Notes under the pieces: model-generated | Told to the model about the DNA's origin: nothing | What the model saw: only the letters and a program-made list of their open reading frames with translations | Databases searched by the model: none | Position numbers and translations under genes: made by a program | Assembly: GCA_910583685.1 (NCBI GenBank) | Contig: CAJTXY010000009.1 | Span: forward strand, 28,867 to 42,936 | From: an uncultured Bacilli bacterium | Lineage (GTDB): Bacteria; Bacillota_I; Bacilli_A; RF39; UBA660 | Direction: 5' to 3' | DNA length: 14,070 bases | Shown here: piece by piece, positions 1 through 7,190 of the stretch | Position numbering within the stretch: the stretch's first letter is position 1 | Layout of the letters: every line of letters starts with the position of its first letter

Positions 1-366
1 AGACTGGGCTTGTTACAGTAGATGGAGAAACTTATAATTTTGGATCTGATGGGAAGATGATTACTGGGTTCCAAGTGATTGATGGTAAGACTTACTTCTT
101 TAGTCGGGTTGATGGACGTATGCGAACAGGAAAATTTGCAATTGACGGTCCTATTTACTCTTTTGATGATGATGGGGTGATGCAGACTGGGCTTGTTACA
201 GTAGATGGAGAAACTTATAATTTTGGATCTGATGGGAAAATGATCACTGGGTTTCAAGTGATTGATGGTAAGACTTACTTCTTTAGCCGAGTTGATGGGC
301 GTATGCGAACAGGAAAATTTGCGATTGATGACTTTACTTATTGTTTTGATCGTAATGGGGTGATGC
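1..366 (+). repeat. Two tandem 183-bp repeats inside the lysozyme gene
   Basis: Bases 1-183 and 184-366 are tandem copies with a 183-bp period (61 codons, three wall-binding repeats of 20+21+20 residues). The first 146 bases of each copy differ at eight positions. All eight are third-codon-position changes that keep the amino acid (K, I, F, S, R, G, A, D). The final third of the unit has diverged in protein sequence. More copies may lie upstream of the window. Confidence 0.9.
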
Positions 367-1367
367 AACGGAATTATCTATTTACGGAAGCTGACGGTAA
401 GAAATATTATTTTAATGAAGATGGTAGAATGCATAAAGGTTTTAAGAATCTCAATGGTAAAAAGTATTTCTTTAGTCAAATTGATGGTCAGATGCGTTAT
501 GGTTGGATCGAAGTTGGTGGTAAGAAGTATTACTTGTTCAGCGACGGTGTTTGTGCAATTGGAGAACATACAATTGATAAAATGAATTACTACTTTTATG
601 AAGATGGTAGTCTTCGTGGTGGTTGGACTACGGACACTTCCGGAAATCGTTATTATCTTGATTCTTATGGAAACTTTGTCCGTGATTGGGCAATCGTCGA
701 AGGTAAAAAATGCTTTTTCAATGGATTAGGTGTTTTGATTGCAGAGAATGCTAAATATATTATTGATGTTTCTTCTCATCAGGGTGTTATTGATTGGGAG
801 ACTGTTAAAAATTCTAGTTTGGTAGATGGTGTTATTGTTCGTATTGCAGCGGGGAGTGACTCGGAAGATACGCAACTTGCTCGAAATATTGCTGAATTAA
901 ATCGTTTAAACATTCCTTATGGTGTTTATATTTACAGTTATGCAGAAGATAAATATGGTTCTGTAAATGGACTTGGGTACAATATGTTAGAAGGAAGGCT
1001 TGAAGCAGAGCGAGTGTTAAATGCTATTAAAAAGTATAATATGAAGCTTACTTATCCAATATATTTTGATTTAGAATCCAATGTTTATAGTTCTTTGTTT
1101 CCAGACAAAGTTGCTACTTATCGGAGAATTGTCGAGGCATTTGGAAGTCGCATTAGTCAGGCTGGGTATGATTGGAAGATTTATACATATACTAATTGGG
1201 CCGATACTGCATTAAATGCTCCAGACTTAAGAAGTAAGATTGATTGGATTGCTCATTATAATCATTATTGTGGTTATCAAGGTAGTTATCGTATGTGGCA
1301 ATATGGTAGCAATGATGTTGTTCCTGGGATTAATGGACGTGTCGATGGCAATGTTATGTTTTATTAG
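1..1367 (+). CDS. GH25 lysozyme with N-terminal cell-wall-binding repeats (5'-partial)
   Basis: The reading frame is open from the first base; in-frame codons run from position 3 with no start, so the ATG at 57 is internal and the gene begins upstream. The 454 visible residues hold about twelve 20-22-residue repeats (residues 1 to about 245) of the type G-x-x-x-x-D/N-G-K-x-Y-x-F-x-x-x-G-x-M, matching choline/glucan-binding (CW_binding) repeats. A GH25 muramidase domain follows (about 250-454). Its expected acidic residues are present: D255 in IIDVSSHQG, D356 and E358 in YFDLES, and D448 in RVDGNV near the C-terminus. The family cleaves the MurNAc-GlcNAc beta-1,4 bond of peptidoglycan. A secreted wall-remodelling autolysin is most likely. 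A phage lysin is less likely because no phage genes are nearby. The pyruvyl transferase gene follows with no terminator between them. The ligand of the repeats cannot be read from sequence. Confidence 0.93.
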   Translation, partial: TGLVTVDGETYNFGSDGKMITGFQVIDGKTYFFSRVDGRMRTGKFAIDGPIYSFDDDGVMQTGLVTVDGETYNFGSDGKMITGFQVIDGKTYFFSRVDGRMRTGKFAIDDFTYCFDRNGVMQRNYLFTEADGKKYYFNEDGRMHKGFKNLNGKKYFFSQIDGQMRYGWIEVGGKKYYLFSDGVCAIGEHTIDKMNYYFYEDGSLRGGWTTDTSGNRYYLDSYGNFVRDWAIVEGKKCFFNGLGVLIAENAKYIIDVSSHQGVIDWETVKNSSLVDGVIVRIAAGSDSEDTQLARNIAELNRLNIPYGVYIYSYAEDKYGSVNGLGYNMLEGRLEAERVLNAIKKYNMKLTYPIYFDLESNVYSSLFPDKVATYRRIVEAFGSRISQAGYDWKIYTYTNWADTALNAPDLRSKIDWIAHYNHYCGYQGSYRMWQYGSNDVVPGINGRVDGNVMFY

Positions 1368-1382
1368 AATGTGAGGAAAATT

Positions 1383-2663
1383 ATGAAAAAAGCAAATATG
1401 GTAAAATATGGGGTGATCTTGTATAAGGACACAGATAATATTGGAGATGATATTCAGACTTATGCTACTTCGAGATTCTTGCCAAAAGTGGATTATGTTA
1501 TTGATCGTGAAGATATTAGTAGTTTTGTTCCCGATTATGATTCTGAGGTAGTAAAAGTAATTATGAATGGTTGGTATAATCATCATAAATATCGTTTTTC
1601 GCTTTCTCCTTATATTGATCCTTTGCTTATTTCGATGCATTTTTCTGCGAATGATTTAATCCTAAATTCAGGGCATCGGTTTTTAGAAGGTTATACTCGT
1701 GATTTACTTATGAGGTTTGGTCCTATTGGCTGTAGAGATTTTAATACGAAGGAGAAACTTGATTCTTTGGGTTATGATACTTATTTTTCTGGTTGTGCTA
1801 CTTTAACACTAGATCCTATTGGAAAAAAAGAGACAAAGGATTATATTTGTGCTGTAGATTTAAAGCCTGAGATTGTTTCTTATTTAAAGAAGATTATGGG
1901 CTGTGAAGTCAAAGAAATTAGTCATTGGGTTTTGGAGTTTTCTTCTAATAATTTGAGTTATGAAGAAAAGCAAAAAGAAATTCAAAAATATACAATGGAG
2001 GACTATAAGAATCGTGCTCTTTGGGTTAAAAAGCATTCTAAGTTGTCTTATGAAGAGCGAATGAAAAAAGTAGAAGAATTATTAAAGATTTATCAAAATG
2101 CTAAGTTTGTTGTTACGGATCGTATTCATGTGGCACTTCCTTGTATTGCCTTACAAACTCCTGTTTTATTAATTTATTATGATCATAATGCAGATCGAAT
2201 TGCTACTTTTAAGGAATATATTGTTCACTGCTCAGAGGATGAATTTTTTACTTATTGTAAGCAAGATTTTTTGGCTATTAAGAATAAAGATAAGTATCGC
2301 GAAGTGCGAAAGAATATTAAAGAAAAAATTGAAGAGTTTTTAAGTTGTGATAGCAAATTGAAGGATGCTTTCCTTCCTCCTGTTTTGTGGTATAAAGAGG
2401 AAGTAGTTAGTAGACTAGAAGAGAAGGATTCCTTGTTTTTAGATACCATAAATACACAAAAACAGGAACTTTTTGAATTAAAAAAGCAGTATGATTTTCT
2501 ACAAGCAAAGTATTATGAGTTAGAGACTAAAATGAATGATGAATTATCTGTTTTGCGACCAATTGTAGAGGAGTATACCCAAATTAAGAATTCTCATACT
2601 TGGAAATATATTGGTAAGTATTATCAGAAACAGTTGGCTAAGAATTCCGAAAATTCTCTGTAA
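1383..2663 (+). CDS. Polysaccharide pyruvyl transferase family protein with coiled-coil tail
   Basis: The 426-residue protein matches the polysaccharide pyruvyl transferase family (CsaB/WcaK type, PF04230), which moves pyruvate from phosphoenolpyruvate to a sugar as a ketal, in the cytoplasm at the membrane. Visible signatures are an N-terminal DNIGDDIQTYA (residues 18-28), GPIGCRD (113-119) followed by YFSGCATLTL (134-143), and VTDRIHVALPCIALQTP (244-260) with the conserved Arg and His. Residues about 340-395 are charged and heptad-like (coiled coil), and the end reads SHTWKYIGKYY, like the short S-x-T-W-R-type tails found on many glycan-synthesis enzymes. The ATG at 1383 is chosen because TGAGG (1372-1376) sits six bases before it; the GTG at 1371 overlaps that site. 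The gene lies 15 bases after the lysozyme and probably shares its transcript. The acceptor sugar is unknown. Confidence 0.87.
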   Translation: MKKANMVKYGVILYKDTDNIGDDIQTYATSRFLPKVDYVIDREDISSFVPDYDSEVVKVIMNGWYNHHKYRFSLSPYIDPLLISMHFSANDLILNSGHRFLEGYTRDLLMRFGPIGCRDFNTKEKLDSLGYDTYFSGCATLTLDPIGKKETKDYICAVDLKPEIVSYLKKIMGCEVKEISHWVLEFSSNNLSYEEKQKEIQKYTMEDYKNRALWVKKHSKLSYEERMKKVEELLKIYQNAKFVVTDRIHVALPCIALQTPVLLIYYDHNADRIATFKEYIVHCSEDEFFTYCKQDFLAIKNKDKYREVRKNIKEKIEEFLSCDSKLKDAFLPPVLWYKEEVVSRLEEKDSLFLDTINTQKQELFELKKQYDFLQAKYYELETKMNDELSVLRPIVEEYTQIKNSHTWKYIGKYYQKQLAKNSENSL

Positions 2664-2681
2664 TTAGCGAATTTATTAAAT

Positions 2682-2712
2682 AATCCCTGTTGTTTTTAGA
2701 CAGGGATTTTTA
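2682..2712 (+). terminator. Rho-independent terminator after the pyruvyl transferase gene
   Basis: A perfect 9-bp stem, AATCCCTGT (2682-2690) with ACAGGGATT (2700-2708), encloses a 9-base loop and runs into a T-rich tail. It ends the lysozyme-pyruvyl transferase unit. Confidence 0.9.
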
Positions 2713-2719
2713 TAATGCT

Positions 2720-2749
2720 ATTTGTAAAAGTTGTATAAAACTTGCAAAT
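2720..2749 (+). promoter_or_regulatory. Interrupted inverted repeat over the -35 box (possible operator)
   Basis: ATTTG (2720-2724) pairs with CAAAT (2745-2749) and AAGTT (2728-2732) with AACTT (2739-2743), around the six-base centre GTATAA. The right half contains the -35 box TTGCAA, so a bound repressor would block RNA polymerase. No regulator is recognised; in AT-rich DNA it could be chance. Confidence 0.3.
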
Positions 2750-2770
2750 CTATTCAAAATATGTTATAAT
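2742..2770 (+). promoter_or_regulatory. Sigma-A type promoter of the SGNH hydrolase gene
   Basis: TTGCAA (2742-2747), a 17-base spacer and TATAAT (2765-2770), with an extended -10 TG at 2762-2763. This is the best promoter in the window and lies just after the terminator. Expected transcription start is near 2777. Confidence 0.82.
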
Positions 2771-2783
2771 AAGTGCCTAATTA

Positions 2784-2798
2784 GGGGGGATATATTTG
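2784..2798 (+). promoter_or_regulatory. Ribosome binding site with a six-G tract fixing a TTG start
   Basis: AGGGGGG (2783-2789) lies six bases before the TTG at 2796. No in-frame ATG close by has a comparable site, so TTG is taken as the start. The six-G run is unusual in such AT-rich DNA. Confidence 0.7.
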
Positions 2799-3509
2799 AA
2801 AAACAAGAAAGTGAAGAAGTTAGTGCTAAATAAGGCATTTATTGTCAATATTATTTTAGGAGTTATTATTTGTAGTTTAATAGCTTTATTATTTATCTTA
2901 AACCAACCACCCAAAAAAGAAGAATTTAAAAATCCATATGATATTAGAGTATCTGATAAAGACAATTTTGTTTTACTTGGAGACTCTATTACTGATTGGT
3001 ATCCAGTAGAAGAATTTTTTGATGATTTGCCTGTTGTGAATAGTGGTATTGCGGGGTATCATACCATTGATATTTTAAATAATTTAAAAGAAATGGTTTG
3101 GATTTATAATCCGACTAAGGTATTTATTTTGATTGGTACAAATGATATTGGTGCAGGGGTTGAGAAAAAAGAAGTTGTATCTAATATTAAAAAGATTATT
3201 AAAGAAATTAAAAATTTAAGACCACAAGCAAAGATTTATTTACAATCTATCTACCCAGTTAATAATACGGATGATGAAAAAATAGATAAAGATGCTGTAA
3301 AAAGTCGTGATAATAAAGTGATTCAAGATGTTAATAAATCGTTGAAAGCCTATTGTCAAGATTCTAATGTTACTTATATTGATGTATATCACGAACTTTT
3401 AGATCAAGAAGGTAATTTAAAACTGAAATATACTACAGATGGACTTCATATGTCTAATCTAGGTTATTTACGAGTTACTAAGACATTACTTCCTTATTTT
3501 CAAGATTAA
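2796..3509 (+). CDS. Membrane-anchored SGNH/GDSL hydrolase (probable O-acyl esterase or transferase)
   Basis: The 237-residue protein has a short basic N-terminus, one membrane segment (about residues 14-36) and an extracellular SGNH domain (about 55-237). All catalytic blocks are visible: GDSIT with nucleophile S64, the glycine block NSGIAG (82-87), GTND (114-117) with the oxyanion Asn, and DGLHMSN with D215 and H218. The fold serves esterases and also extracellular O-acetyltransferases such as the C-terminal domain of OatA and PatB. The next gene is a membrane acyltransferase-3 protein, so this may be the periplasm-facing half of a split O-acetyltransferase, or the opposing esterase. The start is TTG with a strong G-rich ribosome site. 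The stop codon lies inside the terminator stem. Confidence 0.9.
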   Translation: MKNKKVKKLVLNKAFIVNIILGVIICSLIALLFILNQPPKKEEFKNPYDIRVSDKDNFVLLGDSITDWYPVEEFFDDLPVVNSGIAGYHTIDILNNLKEMVWIYNPTKVFILIGTNDIGAGVEKKEVVSNIKKIIKEIKNLRPQAKIYLQSIYPVNNTDDEKIDKDAVKSRDNKVIQDVNKSLKAYCQDSNVTYIDVYHELLDQEGNLKLKYTTDGLHMSNLGYLRVTKTLLPYFQD

Positions 3510-3529
3510 CTACTTTTAGTAGTTTTTTC
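3508..3529 (+). terminator. Short terminator overlapping the SGNH stop codon
   Basis: AACTACT (3508-3514) pairs with AGTAGTT (3518-3524) around a 3-base loop, with a T run 3523-3528. The TAA stop (3507-3509) is partly in the left arm. The 7-bp stem is AT-rich, so termination may be partial and allow read-through into the acyltransferase gene. Confidence 0.65.
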
Positions 3530-3539
3530 TTTGACTTAT

Positions 3540-3548
3540 TGTTATAAT
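3540..3548 (+). promoter_or_regulatory. Extended -10 promoter of the acyltransferase gene
   Basis: TGTTATAAT (3540-3548) is identical to the extended -10 before the SGNH gene. The matching -35 position (about 3520-3525) falls in the terminator's right arm and is a poor match, so activity would rest on the extended -10. Confidence 0.5.
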
Positions 3549-3568
3549 TAAGAAAAGGATGTGGAAGT

Positions 3569-4642
3569 ATGAAAATGAAAGAAAGAGTAAAGTACTGTGA
3601 TTTGCTTCGGGTTATTGCTATTGTATCCGTCATCTTCATTCATGTTTTTGCAGATTTTAGAGATAGTTTTTTGATATCTAATCGTAATTATTATTCTTTA
3701 CTTACATTTTTAGATAGTTTTACTAGAACAGGTGTTCCTTTATTTTTTATGTTGACAGGAATTTTTATGTTGGGAAGTAAAAAAGAAGAGAAGTATTCAG
3801 AATTTTTAAAGAAGAAGGCATCTAAACTTTTCATTCCATTTTTTGTGATATCTATTATTTATTACATCTATGAAGTTTTGAAAAGTGGTGGAGGTTTTTC
3901 TATATTGCAGTTTCTAAATGCCTTTACTTCTAATCAGATTAAATATCATTTTTGGTTTATGTATTCTATTATTTTAATCTATTTATTAATTCCTTTTATG
4001 AAACGAATGATTCAGAATTTGAGCAAAGAGGAGTTGCGAAATTTAATACTTGTTATTTTACTTTCTAATTTTTTATCTGCTATTTTTATTATTTCTAGAA
4101 AGTTTGATTATAGTTTCTTTTCTGCATTTTTGTTTTCTAATGAAATTCGCTATCTTAACTATTTGTTTTTAGGCTATTACTTATATCATTATGGAATTTC
4201 CAAAAAGTATCATAGAGTATTATATCTTTTGGGGGTCTTATGTATTTTTGTAATGCCTATACTAGATGCTTTCGTTACTGAAACGGTTCGAGAAGATTCC
4301 TTTTTAGTAGCGGGTTCTATTTTACCATTTATCGCATCTACTGCACTTTTTACCTTTGTAAGAGAAAACTATGATAAGTGGGGAATCTCTAAAAGAGTAG
4401 AAAAATTCTTTACTGTTACCAGTCCACTTATTTTCTACATATATATGATGCATGTCTTGGTAATGGAGATTACGAAAAAGTTTTTATTTCAAGTATTCGA
4501 ACCATTTGGATTTAAAATGTCTTTAGTTTTTATGGGAGTTGAATTTATAATTACATTTGTTGGTTCTTATATTCTTGCTTATATCTTAAATTATTTATAC
4601 AGTAAAGTTGAAAAATTGCTCTTCCAAAAAAACTTGGCATAG
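3569..4642 (+). CDS. Acyltransferase-3 family membrane O-acyltransferase
   Basis: The 357-residue, strongly hydrophobic protein has about ten predicted membrane segments and matches the acyltransferase-3 family (PF01757; WecH/OatA membrane domain). These proteins pass acetyl or other acyl groups from cytoplasmic donors to surface sugars. Supporting signs are the N-terminal D11-x-x-R14 start of helix one, the family histidine in FIHVF (H25), PLFFMLTGIF (57-66) and the HFWFMY motif (127-132) before a long hydrophobic stretch ending IPFMKR. It lacks the extracellular SGNH domain that OatA-type enzymes carry at the C-terminus; an SGNH protein is encoded by the gene just upstream. The start at 3569 is supported by AAGGATGTG five bases before it. 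The 3' end of the gene forms part of a terminator. The acyl group and acceptor are unknown. Confidence 0.88.
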   Translation: MKMKERVKYCDLLRVIAIVSVIFIHVFADFRDSFLISNRNYYSLLTFLDSFTRTGVPLFFMLTGIFMLGSKKEEKYSEFLKKKASKLFIPFFVISIIYYIYEVLKSGGGFSILQFLNAFTSNQIKYHFWFMYSIILIYLLIPFMKRMIQNLSKEELRNLILVILLSNFLSAIFIISRKFDYSFFSAFLFSNEIRYLNYLFLGYYLYHYGISKKYHRVLYLLGVLCIFVMPILDAFVTETVREDSFLVAGSILPFIASTALFTFVRENYDKWGISKRVEKFFTVTSPLIFYIYMMHVLVMEITKKFLFQVFEPFGFKMSLVFMGVEFIITFVGSYILAYILNYLYSKVEKLLFQKNLA

Positions 4643-4652
4643 AGCTTTTTTC
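4618..4652 (+). terminator. Terminator formed by the end of the acyltransferase gene
   Basis: GCTCT (4618-4622) pairs with AGAGC (4641-4645), with an inner CCAA (4624-4627)/TTGG (4634-4637) helix, followed by six T (4646-4651). The left arm is coding sequence and the stop TAG (4640-4642) enters the right arm. The internal loop is asymmetric, so strength is uncertain. Confidence 0.65.
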
Positions 4653-4662
4653 TTGTTATAAT
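4634..4662 (+). promoter_or_regulatory. Promoter embedded in the preceding terminator
   Basis: TTGGCA (4634-4639), a 17-base spacer and TATAAT (4657-4662) with TG at 4654-4655. The -35 box is the inner right arm of the terminator hairpin and immediately precedes the acyltransferase stop codon's last two bases. It should drive the three-gene operon at 4697-8435. Confidence 0.75.
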
Positions 4663-4696
4663 CATATATGGAAAAGGTAAATAAGGGTATGTTAGT

Positions 4697-6085
4697 ATGA
4701 CAAAGAAAAAGGAAGATAAAAATAGAAATAAAGTGAAGAAGAAAAAGGGAAAAAAGATTCGTATTCAAGTATTTCGATGGGAATATGCTTTTAATATTGG
4801 TAGTATTGTTTTTATATTGTGCCTTTGTATTTATTATGGAGGGCGTTCTTTTTATTACTATAGTAAGCAAAATACAGTGATTAAAAAAGAAGAGGAGACA
4901 TTAAAGGTTGCTGTACTTCGCAATAATAAGATTACAACAGAAGCCAATGGACTTCATCAAGAAAAAGATGGGCTTTCATTTAAAGGAATGGTTGATAATA
5001 ATTATATATTTTTTGGAAACCGACTTTATCGTATTATGAAGATTAACGAAGATAATTCTGTAAAAATTGTATCTAATGTCAATGAGGGATTACTTAACTA
5101 TGGGGATGATACAGAGTACTTGAAATCTAATATATATCATTGGTTAAATAAAGGTGATAATGAGAATTCAGGGGTTTATCAAAAAACAGTTCCTGGCGAG
5201 ACTGCCTTATTAAAAGAGACAGAATGGTGTGAAGGTGTTTTGGATGAGAAGGCAGTAAAATGTGAGAAAAAAGAGAAGTCTTATTTTTTACCACTTACTT
5301 TAAAAGATTATGTGGATTATTTAGGAAAAAATAGTTATTTATATAATAAACAAAATAGTTTTTTACTTGGAAAAAATGATGTAGGGGACAATCTTTATAT
5401 TGCAGAAGATGGAACAGTTGCTGATGCTTTAGTTGATGCTGGTTATGGTATTCGTGTTGTTATGACTTTAAAGAAGAATATTAAAGTAACAGGGGGAACA
5501 GGAACCTTAGTGGATCCTTATGTCATTAATCAAGAGGGGTATGATACTAATATTAATAAATATGTAAAACTTGGAGAAGATCTTTATAAGATTTATGAAG
5601 AAAAAGATAATATCTTAAGGCTTTCTCTTAATGATTATGCTAAGATGAATGGGAATTTAGTAACGAGGGCTTTTAATAATAAAGATGCCTTTTATAATCC
5701 TTTAAGTCGTTATAATATTGCTTACTTTCTCAATCGGGATTATTATCGTTCTCTTTCTTATAATACTGTTCTTTCAGAATGTAGTTTTCCAGTTGGAGAA
5801 GTATCTAATAGTGCAGGGCTTGGTTATTTTAATCAGTATAATGATATTATTAATAATAAAGTTGGACTTTTAAGTTTGTATGATTATAATAGTAATACTA
5901 CGTTAGATGATTTTTATCTTTTAAATACTACGGGTTCTTCTATGGGATGGGTTTATAATAAAAATGGAGTCTTAAGTGAAGAGAAGGTAAAAGATGCTAA
6001 GAATATTGTACCGACTGTGTGTCTTGATAAGAATTTAATTAAATCAGGAGAGGGGACGATGGATGTTCCTTATATAGTGGAGTAG
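4697..6085 (+). CDS. Membrane-anchored protein with two DUF6273-like modules, function unknown
   Basis: The 462-residue protein has a very Lys-rich cytoplasmic N-terminus (1-22), one membrane segment (about 31-47), and an outside region with two related modules (about 100-277 and 287-460). Each module runs: a short strand pair ending LYRI or LYKI, a KIVS/RLS strand, an x-LN motif (HWLN 148-151, YFLN 343-346), then VGLLSLYDY-type strands (module 2, 389-397), a valine-rich strand, and an ending GGTGT-x-x-x-PY (266-275) or GEGT-x-x-x-PY (451-459). The pattern resembles DUF6273-like domains, from memory of the family. The same modules recur in the protein at 8499-10430. AAGGG (4683-4687) precedes the ATG by nine bases. 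It heads an operon with a glycosidase and a deacetylase, suggesting a wall-facing role; no catalytic residues are recognised. Confidence 0.8.
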   Translation: MTKKKEDKNRNKVKKKKGKKIRIQVFRWEYAFNIGSIVFILCLCIYYGGRSFYYYSKQNTVIKKEEETLKVAVLRNNKITTEANGLHQEKDGLSFKGMVDNNYIFFGNRLYRIMKINEDNSVKIVSNVNEGLLNYGDDTEYLKSNIYHWLNKGDNENSGVYQKTVPGETALLKETEWCEGVLDEKAVKCEKKEKSYFLPLTLKDYVDYLGKNSYLYNKQNSFLLGKNDVGDNLYIAEDGTVADALVDAGYGIRVVMTLKKNIKVTGGTGTLVDPYVINQEGYDTNINKYVKLGEDLYKIYEEKDNILRLSLNDYAKMNGNLVTRAFNNKDAFYNPLSRYNIAYFLNRDYYRSLSYNTVLSECSFPVGEVSNSAGLGYFNQYNDIINNKVGLLSLYDYNSNTTLDDFYLLNTTGSSMGWVYNKNGVLSEEKVKDAKNIVPTVCLDKNLIKSGEGTMDVPYIVE

Positions 6086-6090
6086 ATGAT

Positions 6091-7179
6091 ATGAAAGAGA
6101 TGGAGAAAAAAACAAAATTAAAAAAGCAGAAAAAGTCAAAGGAGAAAGTGAAAAAGTTCAGTAAGTTTACTATTTGTGTTATGATGTTGGATCTTTTAGT
6201 TATTCTTTTCTTGGTTGTTGTTTATTTTCCTACTATTGGTTTTAAAAATTTTTGGATTCCAACAGCGATGACAACAATGAATCATAAATATTTGGCTTAT
6301 ACTTTATATAGTGAGAATACAGTGAATAAGGTGATGAGTGAAAACTATATTGAAGAGTCAAAAGAAGAGGTTAATTTAGATGATATTATTATTGGGGGAG
6401 AACATAATAAGAATTATTCTTCTAAGTATGAAAGAGAGTTGTTTGAGAAAGATCCTGATAATGATGTGTATAAAATTATTCGTTTAGAAGAAGATAATTT
6501 TAAGGGGTATTTAACTGTTATTTATGATCCAGCAGATGTGGATCTTGCGACGCCTAAGTTACTAGGTAGACAAGGTGCTACTGTTGCAAAACTTTGTCGT
6601 GATAATGATGGTTTGGTTGGTATTAATGGTGGAGGTTTCGAAGACTTAGATGGTTGGGGAAATGGTTCTACACCATATGGTGCGATTATTAAGGATGGAG
6701 AACTTGTTTGGACACATTCTGGTGGAGATGGTGGATTAATTGGATTTACAAAAGATCATAAAATGTTGCTTACTTCTACTTCTCCACAGGAAGCTATTTC
6801 TAAGGGAATGAATGATGCTGTTGAATTTGGTCCATTTCTGATTGTCAACGGTAAGGCAGCTAGAATTCACGGGGATGGTGGATGGGGAGTTGCTCCTCGT
6901 ACAATTATTGCCCAAAGAAAAGATGGAGTTGTACTCTTTTTAGTGATTGAAGGAAGAATTCCAGGTTATAGTCTTGGTGCCACAATGAATGAGGCAATCG
7001 ATATTTTAAAACGATATAAGGCATATAATGCTGCAAATTTAGATGGTGGTGCTTCTTCTACAATGGCTGTGAATGGAAAGCTTTATAATCGTCCTTCTGC
7101 GGGAGGAGAGTATGGTGGAAGAAGTGTATCGAATGCTTGGATTGTAACAAATGAGAAAAATAAAAAAGTCCCTAAATAA
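6091..7179 (+). CDS. Membrane-anchored phosphodiester glycosidase (NAGPA family)
   Basis: The 362-residue protein has a Lys-rich cytoplasmic tail, one membrane segment (about 27-46), a linker, and a NAGPA-type domain (PF09992, about 140-355). Family signatures are GLVGINGGGFED (174-185), YGAIIKDGELV (196-206), FGPFLIVNGK (246-255), APRTIIAQ (268-275), and NAANLDGGASSTM (313-325). The human relative removes GlcNAc from a phosphodiester-linked sugar; bacterial members are often near exopolysaccharide genes, and their substrates are mostly unknown. Plausible targets here are sugar-phosphate links in a teichoic acid or capsule (inference). GGAG (6079-6082) lies in the last codons of the upstream gene and the start is five bases after its stop, so translation is probably coupled. 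Confidence 0.88.
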   Translation: MKEMEKKTKLKKQKKSKEKVKKFSKFTICVMMLDLLVILFLVVVYFPTIGFKNFWIPTAMTTMNHKYLAYTLYSENTVNKVMSENYIEESKEEVNLDDIIIGGEHNKNYSSKYERELFEKDPDNDVYKIIRLEEDNFKGYLTVIYDPADVDLATPKLLGRQGATVAKLCRDNDGLVGINGGGFEDLDGWGNGSTPYGAIIKDGELVWTHSGGDGGLIGFTKDHKMLLTSTSPQEAISKGMNDAVEFGPFLIVNGKAARIHGDGGWGVAPRTIIAQRKDGVVLFLVIEGRIPGYSLGATMNEAIDILKRYKAYNAANLDGGASSTMAVNGKLYNRPSAGGEYGGRSVSNAWIVTNEKNKKVPK

Positions 7180-7190
7180 AGGAGAAAATT

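Noticed and set aside
1..366. Tandem repeats as a CRISPR array or non-coding satellite
   Set aside because: The 183-bp period is a multiple of three, copies are contiguous without spacers, and changes are silent in the open frame, so it is a coding repeat.
378..569. Reverse-strand open frames inside genes (for example 378-569, 1227-1640, 4595-4870, 10491-10736, 11118-11393, 11432-11728, 12224-12517)
   Set aside because: They lie opposite strong, family-matched + strand genes, have no recognisable domains and no convincing ribosome sites; they are shadows of biased codon use.
1..1367. Prophage endolysin as the origin of the GH25 gene
   Set aside because: No holin, tail, integrase or other phage genes are visible, and the gene is followed by cell-envelope genes in the same direction; only upstream sequence could revive this idea.
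1371..1382. GTG start at 1371 for the pyruvyl transferase gene
   Set aside because: The bases around the GTG form the ribosome site TGAGG, which is correctly spaced for the ATG at 1383; no site precedes the GTG.
3531..3536. TTGACT as -35 box of the acyltransferase promoter
   Set aside because: It is only six bases from the TATAAT at 3543, far too close for a sigma-A promoter.
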